Source: Streptomyces sp. NBC_00344 (GTDB lineage Bacteria; Actinomycetota; Actinomycetes; Streptomycetales; Streptomycetaceae). From it: a stretch of DNA of 64,000 nt. The stretch lies in assembly GCF_036088315.1 (NCBI RefSeq), contig NZ_CP107996.1, positions 3,180,501 to 3,244,500 on the forward strand, given 5' to 3'. Below are positions 17,487-28,216 of this stretch, piece after piece. The first letter of the stretch is position 1, and each line of letters starts with the position of its first letter. The notes under the pieces are model-generated. The model saw nothing but the letters and a program-made list of their open reading frames with translations. It searched no databases and had not been told where the DNA came from. Position numbers and translations under genes: made by a program.

Positions 17487-20081
17487 TTACTCCGACTGGT
17501 CCGCACGGCCCACGATCAGCCGGTCGTCGACGCGGTCCACCCGCACGGTGTCACCGTCGGTGACCTCTCCGGCGAGGATCTCCTTCGCCAGCCGGTCGCC
17601 GATCGCGGTCTGGATCAGACGGCGGAGCGGCCGGGCTCCGTAGGCCGGGTCGTTGCCCTCCTCGGCCAGCCAGGCCAGCGCCGCCGGTGTGACGTCCAGG
17701 GTCAGCCTGCGCTCGGCGAGCCGCGCCGCCAGGCGGTCGATCTGGAGCCCGGCGATATGGGCCAGCTCCTCCTGGGACAGCGCGGAGAACACCACGAGAT
17801 CGTCCAGCCGGTTGAGGAACTCGGGCTTGAACGACGCCCGTACGACGTCCAGCACCTGCCGTTTCTTCTCCTCGGGCTTGGTCAGCGGGTCGACGAGGTA
17901 CTGGCTGCCGAGGTTCGACGTCAGGATCAGGATGGTGTTGCGGAAGTCCACCGTCCGCCCCTGGCCGTCGGTGAGCCGCCCGTCGTCCAGCACCTGGAGC
18001 AGGACGTCGAAGACCTCGGGGTGGGCCTTCTCGACCTCGTCGAGCAGCACCACGCTGTACGGGCGCCTGCGCACCGCCTCGGTGAGCTGGCCGCCCTCCT
18101 CGTAACCGACGTAGCCGGGAGGCGCGCCGACCAGGCGGGACACCGAGTGCTTCTCGCCGTACTCGCTCATGTCGATACGGACCATGGCGCGCTCGTCGTC
18201 GAAGAGGAAGTCGGCCAGCGCCTTGGCGAGCTCGGTCTTGCCGACACCCGTCGGGCCGAGGAAGAGGAAGGACCCGGTCGGCCGGTCCGGGTCGGCGATG
18301 CCGGCGCGGGTACGGCGTACGGCGTGCGAGACGGCCTGCACGGCTTCGGTCTGGCCGATCAGCCGCTTGCCGAGCTCCTCCTCCATACGCAGCAGCTTCT
18401 GCGTCTCGCCCTCCAGCAGGCGGCCGGCGGGAATCCCGGTCCAGGAGCCGACCACATCGGCGATGTCGTCGGAGCCGACCTCCTCCTTGACCATGGTGTC
18501 CTTCGCGGCTTCCTGTTCGGCCTCGGCGGCCTCCTCCAGTTCCTGCTCCAGACCCGGGATCTCCCCGTAGAGCAGCTTGGACGCGGTGTCGAAGTCGCCG
18601 TCGCGCTGGGCGCGCTCGGCCTGACCGTGGAGCCCGTCCAGCCGCTCCTTCAGCTCACCGACGCGGTTGAGGCCCTGCTTCTCCTTCTCCCAGCGGGCGG
18701 TGAGCCCGCGCAGCTCCTCCTCACGGTCGGCGAGGTCGCGGCGCAGCTTGTCCAGACGCTGCTTGCTCGCGGCATCGGACTCGTTCTTGAGGGCCAGTTC
18801 CTCCATCCGGAGCCGGTCCACCGAGCGCTGCAGCTCGTCGATCTCCAGCGGAGAGGAGTCGATCTCCATCCGCAGCCGGGAAGCGGCCTCGTCGACCAGG
18901 TCGATCGCCTTGTCCGGAAGGAAGCGCGAGGTGATGTAGCGGTCGGAGAGGGTCGCGGCCGCCACCAGCGCCGAGTCCGCGATCTGCACCTTGTGGTGCG
19001 CCTCGTACCGCCCCTTGAGGCCACGCAGGATGGCGATGGTGTCCTCGACCGACGGCTCGGCCACCAGCACCTGCTGGAAACGCCGCTCCAGGGCGGGGTC
19101 CTTCTCGATCCGCTCGCGGTATTCGTCGAGGGTGGTCGCGCCGACCATCCGCAGCTCACCGCGGGCGAGCATCGGCTTGAGCATGTTGCCCGCGTCCATC
19201 GCGGAGTCGCCGCCCGCTCCCGCGCCGACGACGGTGTGCAGCTCGTCGATGAAGGTGATGACCTGGCCGTCGCTCTCCTTGATCTCGGAGAGCACGGTCT
19301 TCAGCCGCTCCTCGAACTCACCGCGGTACTTGGCACCGGCCACCATGGCGCTGAGGTCCAGCGAGACCAGCCGCTTGTTCTTGAGGCTCTCCGGCACATC
19401 GCCCTTGACGATCCGCTGGGCCAGCCCCTCCACCACCGCGGTCTTGCCGACGCCCGGCTCGCCGATGAGCACCGGGTTGTTCTTGGTGCGCCGGGACAGC
19501 ACCTGCACCACCCGGCGGATCTCCTGGTCCCGCCCGATGACCGGGTCGAGCTTGCCCTCGCGTGCGGCGGCGGTGAAGTCGGTACCGAACTTCTCCAGCG
19601 CCTTGTACTGACCCTCGGGGTCGGGTGTGGTCACCCGTCGCCCTCCCCTGCTCGTCTCGAACGCTGCCAGCAGCTTCTTCGCTCCGGCACCCTGCTCCGT
19701 CAACAGCTCACCGGCCTGGCCGCCCTTGGCCGCGATCCCGATCAGCAGATGCTCGGTGGAGATGAACTCGTCGCCCAGCTCCTTGGCGCGCTGCGAGGCG
19801 TCGGCGATGACCGCGAGCACCTCACGGTTCGGCTGGGGCGGTGCCACGGTGGACCCGGTGACGCGGGGCAGTGCTCCCAGCAACCGCTCGGCGCCGGACC
19901 GCACAGCTGCCTGATCGGCGTCGACAGCCGTCAGCAGATCGACGATGTTCTCGTTGTCCTGCCCCTCCAGCAGCGCCAGGAGCAGATGTGCGGTCGTCAG
20001 ATCGGGGTTCTGGTCGGATACGGCCCGGCTGTTCGCCGCGTTGATCGCGTCCCGGCTCTTGTTGGTCAGCTCGGCGTCCAC
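17487..20081 (-). CDS. clpB: ATP-dependent disaggregase ClpB
   Basis: An 864-residue Hsp100 chaperone that extracts polypeptides from aggregates together with DnaK. The Clp N-terminal repeats cover residues 1-145. The first AAA domain has Walker [15 protein letters not shown] near 210, the middle coiled-coil domain spans about 405-525 (no stop or frame break), and the second AAA domain has [14 protein letters not shown] near 600. The C-terminal D2-small domain ends with an acidic tail. The start is a GTG at 20081 with GGAGGAG upstream. The absence of a ClpP-binding loop is expected for ClpB. A HAIR operator lies 61 bases before the start codon, so HspR repression is likely. Confidence 0.97.
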   Translation of the reverse strand: MDAELTNKSRDAINAANSRAVSDQNPDLTTAHLLLALLEGQDNENIVDLLTAVDADQAAVRSGAERLLGALPRVTGSTVAPPQPNREVLAVIADASQRAKELGDEFISTEHLLIGIAAKGGQAGELLTEQGAGAKKLLAAFETSRGGRRVTTPDPEGQYKALEKFGTDFTAAAREGKLDPVIGRDQEIRRVVQVLSRRTKNNPVLIGEPGVGKTAVVEGLAQRIVKGDVPESLKNKRLVSLDLSAMVAGAKYRGEFEERLKTVLSEIKESDGQVITFIDELHTVVGAGAGGDSAMDAGNMLKPMLARGELRMVGATTLDEYRERIEKDPALERRFQQVLVAEPSVEDTIAILRGLKGRYEAHHKVQIADSALVAAATLSDRYITSRFLPDKAIDLVDEAASRLRMEIDSSPLEIDELQRSVDRLRMEELALKNESDAASKQRLDKLRRDLADREEELRGLTARWEKEKQGLNRVGELKERLDGLHGQAERAQRDGDFDTASKLLYGEIPGLEQELEEAAEAEQEAAKDTMVKEEVGSDDIADVVGSWTGIPAGRLLEGETQKLLRMEEELGKRLIGQTEAVQAVSHAVRRTRAGIADPDRPTGSFLFLGPTGVGKTELAKALADFLFDDERAMVRIDMSEYGEKHSVSRLVGAPPGYVGYEEGGQLTEAVRRRPYSVVLLDEVEKAHPEVFDVLLQVLDDGRLTDGQGRTVDFRNTILILTSNLGSQYLVDPLTKPEEKKRQVLDVVRASFKPEFLNRLDDLVVFSALSQEELAHIAGLQIDRLAARLAERRLTLDVTPAALAWLAEEGNDPAYGARPLRRLIQTAIGDRLAKEILAGEVTDGDTVRVDRVDDRLIVGRADQSE

Positions 20082-20141
20082 GTGTGCGCTCTCCTCCTTG
20101 CAGGGCAGTGTGACAGCAATGACTCAGTCAGCGTACACAAA

Positions 20142-20162
20142 GTTGAGTCTATTCCACTCAAC
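20142..20162. promoter_or_regulatory. HAIR operator (HspR site) for clpB
   Basis: The sequence GTTGAGT-N7-ACTCAAC is a perfect inverted repeat close to the HspR consensus CTTGAGT-N7-ACTCAAG, which is known for Streptomyces clpB and dnaK. It lies between clpB (minus) and the PPOX gene (plus), 61 bases from the clpB start and 35 from the PPOX start. Confidence 0.92.
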
Positions 20163-20197
20163 CTAAGAATGGCAGCTTCACCGGTAGGTTCGCGCAC

Positions 20198-20602
20198 ATG
20201 GCCATTGACCCACGAAACCCCGATGCGACCTACCTGAGCTTCTGGCGTGAGTACCACCTCTGCACCCTGACCACCCTCCGCGCCGACGGCAGCCCCCATG
20301 TGGTGCCCGTCGGGGTGACCTGGGAGCCGGCGGCCGGGATCGCCCGGATCATCACCAACAAGGCGTCCAGGAAGGTCGCCAACATCCTGGCCGGCGGCCC
20401 GGAAGGGGCCCGGGTCGCTGTCTGCCAGGTGGCCACACGCCGCTGGGCGACGCTGGAGGGGCGTGCGGTGGTCCGCAGGGAGCCGGAGCTCATCGCCGAC
20501 GCGGTGCGCCGCTACGCGGAGCGCTACGAGCGCACCCCCGCCTTCAACCCGGACCGGGTGCTGATCGAGATCTCCGTCGACCGGGCGCTCGGCCGCGGCT
20601 GA
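20198..20602 (+). CDS. PPOX-class F420- or FMN-dependent oxidoreductase
   Basis: A 134-residue split beta-barrel protein of the pyridoxamine phosphate oxidase-like superfamily, in the group that includes F420-binding oxidoreductases. Visible features are FWREYHLCTLTTLRADGSPH near residue 14, VPVGVTWEP near 38, ITNKASRKVANILAG near 53 (cofactor phosphate-binding region), and RWATLEGRAVVRREPELI near 88. It is cytoplasmic and probably dimeric. The ATG at 20198 has only a weak ribosome binding site. It is divergent from clpB and shares the region with the HAIR site, so weak heat-shock control is possible. Confidence 0.86.
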   Translation: MAIDPRNPDATYLSFWREYHLCTLTTLRADGSPHVVPVGVTWEPAAGIARIITNKASRKVANILAGGPEGARVAVCQVATRRWATLEGRAVVRREPELIADAVRRYAERYERTPAFNPDRVLIEISVDRALGRG

Positions 20603-20679
20603 TCCCCGGCATCCTCGCGCCGGGGATCCTCACCGGGCACCCACGGGGTTTCCCCATCAGGGTTCCGGCGCCGGAACAG

Positions 20680-20722
20680 CACAACGGCGCCACCGTGTTC
20701 AGGTCACGGTGGCGCCGTTGTG
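20680..20722. terminator. Perfect 18-bp hairpin between convergent genes
   Basis: Arms 20680-20697 and 20705-20722 are exactly complementary (CACAACGGCGCCACCGTG) around a 7-base loop. It lies after the PPOX gene and before the stop of the Rieske-like gene, so it probably terminates both. Confidence 0.9.
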
Positions 20723-20765
20723 TGGGGGAAGCGCCTGAGCGATCTTTTACGACGGGGGAATCGCG

Positions 20766-21086
20766 TCAGGCACTGCGGGGGATGGCTGTATTCGGGTCGG
20801 CCTCGATCAGTTCGTGATCGCGCCGGTCCAGGTTGACGAAGACCATGCCGTAACGGATGGCACAGCGGACGGGCTGCGGGGCACCCCGGGGCCTGCGAAG
20901 ACACCGGTACGCGCGAACGTCTTCATCCTCTTCGCGTACGACGACGATCGGCTCACCGAACAGGGTGACCATCAACGAGTCACCACGGTGCGGAATCGCC
21001 GTGACGAGGTCGATGAAATGCCACCCGGAGCGGTAGGCGACGGCCATCTCGCGCTGGAAGACTCTGTCGTCGGGGGGGACGGTCAT
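20766..21086 (-). CDS. Degenerate Rieske-like protein lacking the iron-sulfur ligands
   Basis: A 106-residue protein whose sequence follows the N-terminal pattern of Rieske oxygenase alpha subunits: YRSGWHFIDLVTAIPHRGD near residue 18, FGEPIVVVREEDEDVRAYR near 43, and FVNLDRRD near 87. The two metal motifs are altered: the usual CRHRG reads RRPRG, and the second Cys-x-x-His reads CAIR. Three of four cluster ligands are therefore gone, and a 2Fe-2S centre is very unlikely. It has no oxygenase catalytic domain. The start overlaps the stop of the upstream secreted peptide gene by four bases (ATGA), so the pair is translationally coupled. The fold assignment is by eye. Confidence 0.65.
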   Translation of the reverse strand: MTVPPDDRVFQREMAVAYRSGWHFIDLVTAIPHRGDSLMVTLFGEPIVVVREEDEDVRAYRCLRRPRGAPQPVRCAIRYGMVFVNLDRRDHELIEADPNTAIPRSA

Positions 21087-21310
21087 GCCGGCACCGAGGC
21101 CGGGGCACTGTCCCAGCCGCTGTCCGTGGGCGGAGATGCTGCCTGAACGCTGTCCCGGCCACTGTCCGCATGGACCAGGTCCCAGCCACTGTCCGCACCG
21201 ATCGCACGAACGTGCGGGTCCCCGGCGAGCTTCGCCCCGCCCACAGCACCGAAAGCCAGAGCCACGGAGAAAGCAGTGGCAAGCGCCGAGCGAAGCAATA
21301 TCTTGTACAT
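21083..21310 (-). CDS. Small secreted peptide with DSG(W/R)D repeats
   Basis: A 75-residue product. A strong signal peptide runs over residues 1-29 (MYKILLRSALATAF, then a hydrophobic stretch ending AGAVGG-like near AKLA). The exported part, about 45 residues, contains three short units: ADSGWD, ADSGRD and TDSGWD. The corresponding DNA shows three imperfect direct repeats around CTGTCC. The product has no cysteines. It could be a peptide signal, a toxin-like peptide or a precursor of a modified peptide. The ATG at 21310 was chosen because the signal peptide begins there. It is transcribed away from the LuxR genes and coupled to the Rieske-like gene. Confidence 0.75.
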   Translation of the reverse strand: MYKILLRSALATAFSVALAFGAVGGAKLAGDPHVRAIGADSGWDLVHADSGRDSVQAASPPTDSGWDSAPASVPA

Positions 21311-21440
21311 AGTCAGCTTCGTCCTCACTTGATGGTGTCTTCTCCCCCGCATCACAAGACGATGTCTCATTCCGGCACGTCAGCGCTACACGGACGATGC
21401 ATCATGTTCTTGCACGTTCAGGACCCTGGGGGGTGGAGAT

Positions 21441-22424
21441 TTGCCGAATAACGTCACACAACCGACACACCCTCACGCCGTAACGGACTTGTGCGACGAC
21501 GGGGCACGGCTTTACGCCAGCGCATTGCGCACCGGCCACGTCACTCGCGTCGAGGTGGAATCCGCCCCGTGCCTGGTGGAACTGGGTCTTCTCCACCCCG
21601 ATCCCGACGACGGGAACCGGCTTCGCCCAGTTCCGCCTGCCGTCGCACTTGCCCAGCAACTGCACCCCATCGAGCGTGAGATCCAGGACCGCAGACGCCT
21701 CTCCGTTCAACTGGCCGACTCTTTTGAGCCGTTCCTGGCCATCAGCGCCCAAGCGCCCGCGAGTACGCACGCGATCACCGTGCTGGAGGGCTTCGACCGG
21801 ATCAACGCGGCGCTGAACCTCGCCACGGCAGAGTGCCGGACCGAGATGCTGACCGTCCAGCCCGGGGGCGGCCGGAGCGAGCACGCCCTCAGCCAGGCCC
21901 TGGAGCGGGACAGGCCGCTGATCGACCGCGGTCTGAGCATCCGGACGCTCTACCAGCACACCGTCAGACACAGCCGGGGAACTCTCGCATACGCGGACCG
22001 GATCTCAGGGGGAAAGGCCGAGATCCGTACCCTCGAAGAGCTGATCGAGCGTCTGATCATCTTCGACCGCACGGTCGCCTTCATCCCTGCGCGGGACGAC
22101 CGCAGAGTGGCTCTGGAACTCCGCCACCCCGGACTGGTCGAGTACCTCATCAAGGTCTTCGAGCAGCTCTGGCGCCGCGCCACTCCGCTGCTCGACGAGA
22201 TCCCGTACAACCCCACACCGGACGGGGTGTCCGGCGTTCAGCGCTCCATCGCCCAGCTGCTGATCGAGGGCCATGTCGACGAGGCGATCGCCCGGCGTCT
22301 GGGAATGAACGTGCGGACCTGCCGCGCCCATGTCGCCAAACTGTCCGCTGCGCTCGGCAGCAACAGCCGGGCGCAGCTCGGCTATCTGATCTCGCAGTCC
22401 GGCATCCTGGAACAGCGCAACTGA
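21441..22424 (+). CDS. LuxR-type transcriptional regulator with TrmB-like N-terminus (copy 1)
   Basis: A 327-residue protein without a receiver domain. Residues 14-60 look like a degenerate winged-helix (DLCDDGARLYASAL, then APCLVELGLLHPDPDD). A central sensory-like region follows (ITVLEGFDRINAALNLATAE near 113; RLIIFDRTVAFIPARDD near 208). The LuxR helix-turn-helix is at the C-terminus (IAQLLIEGHVDEAIARRLGM, then NVRTCRAHVAKLSAALG). The start is a TTG at 21441 next to a GGTGGAG sequence; no ATG or GTG alternative exists upstream in frame and alignment with the downstream paralogue supports it. It is divergent from the repeat peptide gene across 130 bases. Confidence 0.85.
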   Translation: MPNNVTQPTHPHAVTDLCDDGARLYASALRTGHVTRVEVESAPCLVELGLLHPDPDDGNRLRPVPPAVALAQQLHPIEREIQDRRRLSVQLADSFEPFLAISAQAPASTHAITVLEGFDRINAALNLATAECRTEMLTVQPGGGRSEHALSQALERDRPLIDRGLSIRTLYQHTVRHSRGTLAYADRISGGKAEIRTLEELIERLIIFDRTVAFIPARDDRRVALELRHPGLVEYLIKVFEQLWRRATPLLDEIPYNPTPDGVSGVQRSIAQLLIEGHVDEAIARRLGMNVRTCRAHVAKLSAALGSNSRAQLGYLISQSGILEQRN

Positions 22425-22600
22425 GCCGTTTCCCCGCCCGAAGAGATCCTCGTGGTGCTTCCGCACCGCCATGCCACCGTTTCACGGACATTGATTGTGG
22501 TCCGTCCCGGGCCGTACGAACACCCTCAGGTTGCGGCCCTGCAACTTGATGAGGGGGCACGCCCGCGACGGGCGAGCCAGTATCCGGGGAGGAGGCACAG

Positions 22601-23665
22601 ATGGCAGAGACGCAGCACACCCACGATGTGGAAGAGCTGTGCAAGACCGGCAGCCGGATATACGCGGAGGCGCTGAAGCAGGGAGGTGTCAGCCGCCGGG
22701 CAGCCGGTGCGGCGCCCTGCCTCATCGACCTGGGACTTCTTCACCCGGACCCCGACAGCCTGGACCAGCTGCTCCCCACACCGCCCACACTCGCTCTGCA
22801 CGCGATACTCAGGGACATCGAGGCCGAGATCCACACACGCCGTTCACGGGAAGTGCGGATCGCGGAGACCCTGGAGCGATTCACGGCACCAGGGACACCG
22901 GCCATTAGCGGCAGCACACCCGGCGTCGTGGTGCTCGAGGGTTTCCCGCGCATCAACACCGCGATCAACCGTGCCAACAACGACTGCCGCACGGAGGTGC
23001 GGTGCATACAACCCGGGCCGCGCCGCGAGAGCGAACTGCAGGACGCTCTCAGGCGGGGCCAGTTGCTGTCCGAGCGGGGAGCCCACACCCGCACCCTCTA
23101 TCAGCGGGCGTCGCTCCACAGCCCCGGACTTCTCAACTATCTCCGCCAGATGGGCGACTCCATCGAGATCCGGACCCTGGACGACATCCCCGAGCGCCTG
23201 GTCATCTTCGATCACACCGTGGCGTTCATCCCGGCGAGTCCCGACCGCACCATCGCCCTGGAGTTACGGCACCCCGCGCTGGTCGGATACCTCGTGACGG
23301 TCTTCGACCGGTTCTGGCGGCAGGGCCGGCCCATGAAGGAGTCGGCTCCCCCCGTGCCGGCCGCAGGGGTGTCCGAGCGGCAGTACGCCATTGCCCGGCT
23401 GCTCGGTGAGGGGCACGCCGACGAAGCCGTGGCCAGACGGCTCGGGATCAGCGTGCGCACCTGCCGTACGCACATCGCACATCTCTCAGCGGTGCTCGGC
23501 ACCACGAACCGGGTGCAGTTGGGCGTACGGATCGCGCAGTCCGGGATGCTCAAGAGCCCGGAAGCCCACCGGACGGAGCCGCTCACACTCGCCCGGGACG
23601 ATGCCGACACCGGTTCCCCGGCGGTGACTCCGGGAGCGCACATCTCCCCGGAGCGCAAGGACTGA
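22601..23665 (+). CDS. LuxR-type transcriptional regulator with TrmB-like N-terminus (copy 2)
   Basis: A 354-residue paralogue of the preceding gene with the same architecture. The N-terminal region carries APCLIDLGLLHPDPD near residue 40. The central part has VVLEGFPRINTAINRANNDC near 108 and RLVIFDHTVAFIPASPD near 203. The C-terminal helix-turn-helix is IARLLGEGHADEAVARRLGI followed by SVRTCRTHIAHLSAVLG. A ~30-residue polar tail is extra. The ATG at 22601 has a strong GGGGAGGAGG ribosome binding site. The 176-base gap to copy 1 could hold a separate promoter. Tandem duplication is the simplest origin. Confidence 0.85.
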   Translation: MAETQHTHDVEELCKTGSRIYAEALKQGGVSRRAAGAAPCLIDLGLLHPDPDSLDQLLPTPPTLALHAILRDIEAEIHTRRSREVRIAETLERFTAPGTPAISGSTPGVVVLEGFPRINTAINRANNDCRTEVRCIQPGPRRESELQDALRRGQLLSERGAHTRTLYQRASLHSPGLLNYLRQMGDSIEIRTLDDIPERLVIFDHTVAFIPASPDRTIALELRHPALVGYLVTVFDRFWRQGRPMKESAPPVPAAGVSERQYAIARLLGEGHADEAVARRLGISVRTCRTHIAHLSAVLGTTNRVQLGVRIAQSGMLKSPEAHRTEPLTLARDDADTGSPAVTPGAHISPERKD

Positions 23666-23699
23666 TGTGCCGGACGGCCGCGGTCCGTCGCGGCATGGC

Positions 23700-23733
23700 T
23701 GAGGGCCGCCACCCGGCCGGGTGGCGGCCCTCA
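23700..23733. terminator. Perfect palindrome between convergent genes
   Basis: A 17-bp perfect inverted repeat with no loop bases (TGAGGGCCGCCACCCGG and its complement). It lies between the second LuxR gene and the end of hspR and probably terminates both directions. Confidence 0.85.
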
Positions 23734-23753
23734 CTCAGCCCGCTCGCTGCCGC

Positions 23754-24212
23754 TCAGTCGGACGACCGCTTGGGCCGCCACACGACGAGCGCGCTGGTCT
23801 GCCGGACATCCTCGTACGGGACCAGGTCGCGGCGGTACGAGGCATGGACCTGAGCCTCGCGCTGCTGCATCGCCACCGCGGCTCCGTCCACCGCCGCCGA
23901 GAGCTCGGCGACCCGGGCCTGGAGCGCGGCGACCTGGTGTTCCAGCTCGATGATGCGCTTGATGCCGGCGAGGTTGATGCCCTCGTCCTGGGACAACTGC
24001 TGCACCGTACGGAGCAGTTGGATGTCCTGGGCCGAATACCGCCGGCCACGGCCGGCGGTGCGGCCCGGGCAGACCAGGCCAAGCCGGTCGTACTGCCGCA
24101 GGGTCTGCGGGTGCAGACCCGAGAGCTGAGCGGCCACCGAGATGACGTACACGGGTGTCTCGTCGGTGAGTTCGTAGCCCATGGGATTGTCGCGGTGTCG
24201 CCGGCCGTTCAT
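23754..24212 (-). CDS. hspR: Heat-shock repressor HspR
   Basis: A 152-residue MerR-family repressor of the dnaK operon and clpB. The N-terminal winged helix-turn-helix is VYVISVAAQLSGLHPQTLRQ near residue 20, with YDRLGLVCPGRTAGRGRRYS following. A coiled-coil dimer segment covers about 75-115, and the conserved C-terminal tail is TSALVVWRPKR. HspR is known to need DnaK as co-repressor. The ATG at 24212 follows GGGAGCATGAG and is one base after the dnaJ stop, so it is the last gene of dnaK-grpE-dnaJ-hspR and makes the circuit autoregulatory. Confidence 0.96.
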   Translation of the reverse strand: MNGRRHRDNPMGYELTDETPVYVISVAAQLSGLHPQTLRQYDRLGLVCPGRTAGRGRRYSAQDIQLLRTVQQLSQDEGINLAGIKRIIELEHQVAALQARVAELSAAVDGAAVAMQQREAQVHASYRRDLVPYEDVRQTSALVVWRPKRSSD

Positions 24213-24213
24213 C

Positions 24214-25395
24214 TCATGCTCCCTTCGCGGCCTTGAACAGCTCCGCCCGCGGGTCCTCACCCGCGGTCGCCTCACGATAGGTCTCCAGCGACTCACGTGC
24301 CGTGTCGCTGAGGTCCTGCGGCACCGTCACCTCGACGGTGACGAGCAGGTCCCCGCGGCTGCCGTCCTTGCGTACGGCGCCCTTGCCGCGCGCGCGCATC
24401 GTACGGCCGTTGGGCGTGCCCGCGGGCAGTTTCAAGGTGACCGGGGGTCCCCCGAGCGTCGGGACCTTCACCTCGCCGCCGAGTGCCGCCTCCGCGAAGG
24501 TGACGGGCACCGCGATGGTGAGGTTGTCGCCCTTGCGGCCGAAAACCGGGTGGGCGTCCACGTGGACGACGACGTACAGGTCTCCCGCAGGGCCGCCCTG
24601 TTCGCCGGGGGTGCCCTTGCCGCGGAGGCGGATCCGCTGGTTGTCGGCCACCCCGGCCGGGATCCGGACCTGCATGGTCCGGGACGACTTGGCACGCCCC
24701 GATCCCTTGCAGACGTCACAGGGGTCCTGGGCGATGAGCCCACGGCCCTTGCAGTCCACACAGGGGTCGGTGAGCGAGAAGCCGCCACCGCTGCCGCGCG
24801 AGACCTGGCCGGTCCCGACACAGGTCGGGCACACCCTGGGGGTGCCGTTCTTGTCGCCGGTTCCCGAACACGCCTTGCAGGGTGCCTGGCTGGACATCCG
24901 CAGCGGGACCGTGGCCCCGTCGACCGCCTCGGTGAAGCTGAGCGTCACCTCGGACTCGATGTCCTGGCCACGGCGTGGCTGGGTGCGGGTGGTACCGGGG
25001 CCGCCCCGGTTGAACAGACCGCCGAACACGTCCCCGAGTCCGCCGCCGAAGCCGCCGGCGCCACCCTGCTGTCCGCCCTGGGCGCCCCCGAAGAGGTCGC
25101 CCAGGTCGAAGTTGAAGGAGCCGCCGCCGGCACCCGGGCCCGGCCGGAAGCCGCCGTTGCCGAAGAGAGCACGCGCTTCGTCGTACTCCTTGCGCTTCTT
25201 CGGGTCCCCGAGGACGTCATTCGCCTCGGAGACCTCCTTGAAGCGCCCCTCGGCCTTGGCGTCGCTCTTGTTGGCGTCCGGATGGAACTCGCGGGCGAGT
25301 TTCCGGTACGCCTTCTTGATCTCGGCTTCTGTGGCGTCCTTCGGGACGCCGAGAACCTTGTAGTAGTCCTTCTCGACGAAGTCCTTGGTGCTCAT
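24214..25395 (-). CDS. dnaJ: Co-chaperone DnaJ
   Basis: A 393-residue J-protein that stimulates DnaK ATPase and delivers substrates. The J-domain near residues 9-75 has the HPD motif in REFHPDANKSD. A Gly/Phe-rich segment follows (about 85-150). Four zinc-binding repeats are present as CKACSGTG, CPTCVGTG, CVDCKGRG and CDVCKGSG near 175-245. The C-terminal substrate-binding domain completes the type I architecture. The ATG at 25395 lies 21 bases after the grpE stop, with GGAGG-type sequence between. Confidence 0.97.
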   Translation of the reverse strand: MSTKDFVEKDYYKVLGVPKDATEAEIKKAYRKLAREFHPDANKSDAKAEGRFKEVSEANDVLGDPKKRKEYDEARALFGNGGFRPGPGAGGGSFNFDLGDLFGGAQGGQQGGAGGFGGGLGDVFGGLFNRGGPGTTRTQPRRGQDIESEVTLSFTEAVDGATVPLRMSSQAPCKACSGTGDKNGTPRVCPTCVGTGQVSRGSGGGFSLTDPCVDCKGRGLIAQDPCDVCKGSGRAKSSRTMQVRIPAGVADNQRIRLRGKGTPGEQGGPAGDLYVVVHVDAHPVFGRKGDNLTIAVPVTFAEAALGGEVKVPTLGGPPVTLKLPAGTPNGRTMRARGKGAVRKDGSRGDLLVTVEVTVPQDLSDTARESLETYREATAGEDPRAELFKAAKGA

Positions 25396-25416
25396 CCCCG
25401 ACGTCCCTCCTTCCGG

Positions 25417-28043
<2,627 letters not shown>

Positions 28044-28216
28044 TTATCCAGGTCTTATGCGCAGCCTCGCACGGGACGGGCAACACGGGGCAGCGGAGTG
28101 GCCGCAATGCCCGATAGTTTCACATATTTACGTTTTACTGCGGACCGTCACCACCCGTACCGCTGTGCCCGGCTGCGCCCCCGCGTCTGCCCACTGTGTC
28201 AAAGGACGGTCGTCCC

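Noticed and set aside
17757..20237. A very long plus-strand open frame opposite clpB (826 codons).
   Set aside because: It lies entirely antisense to clpB with an Arg/Leu/Gln/Asp-rich composition typical of shadow frames in high-GC DNA, and has no domain, start context or ribosome binding site.
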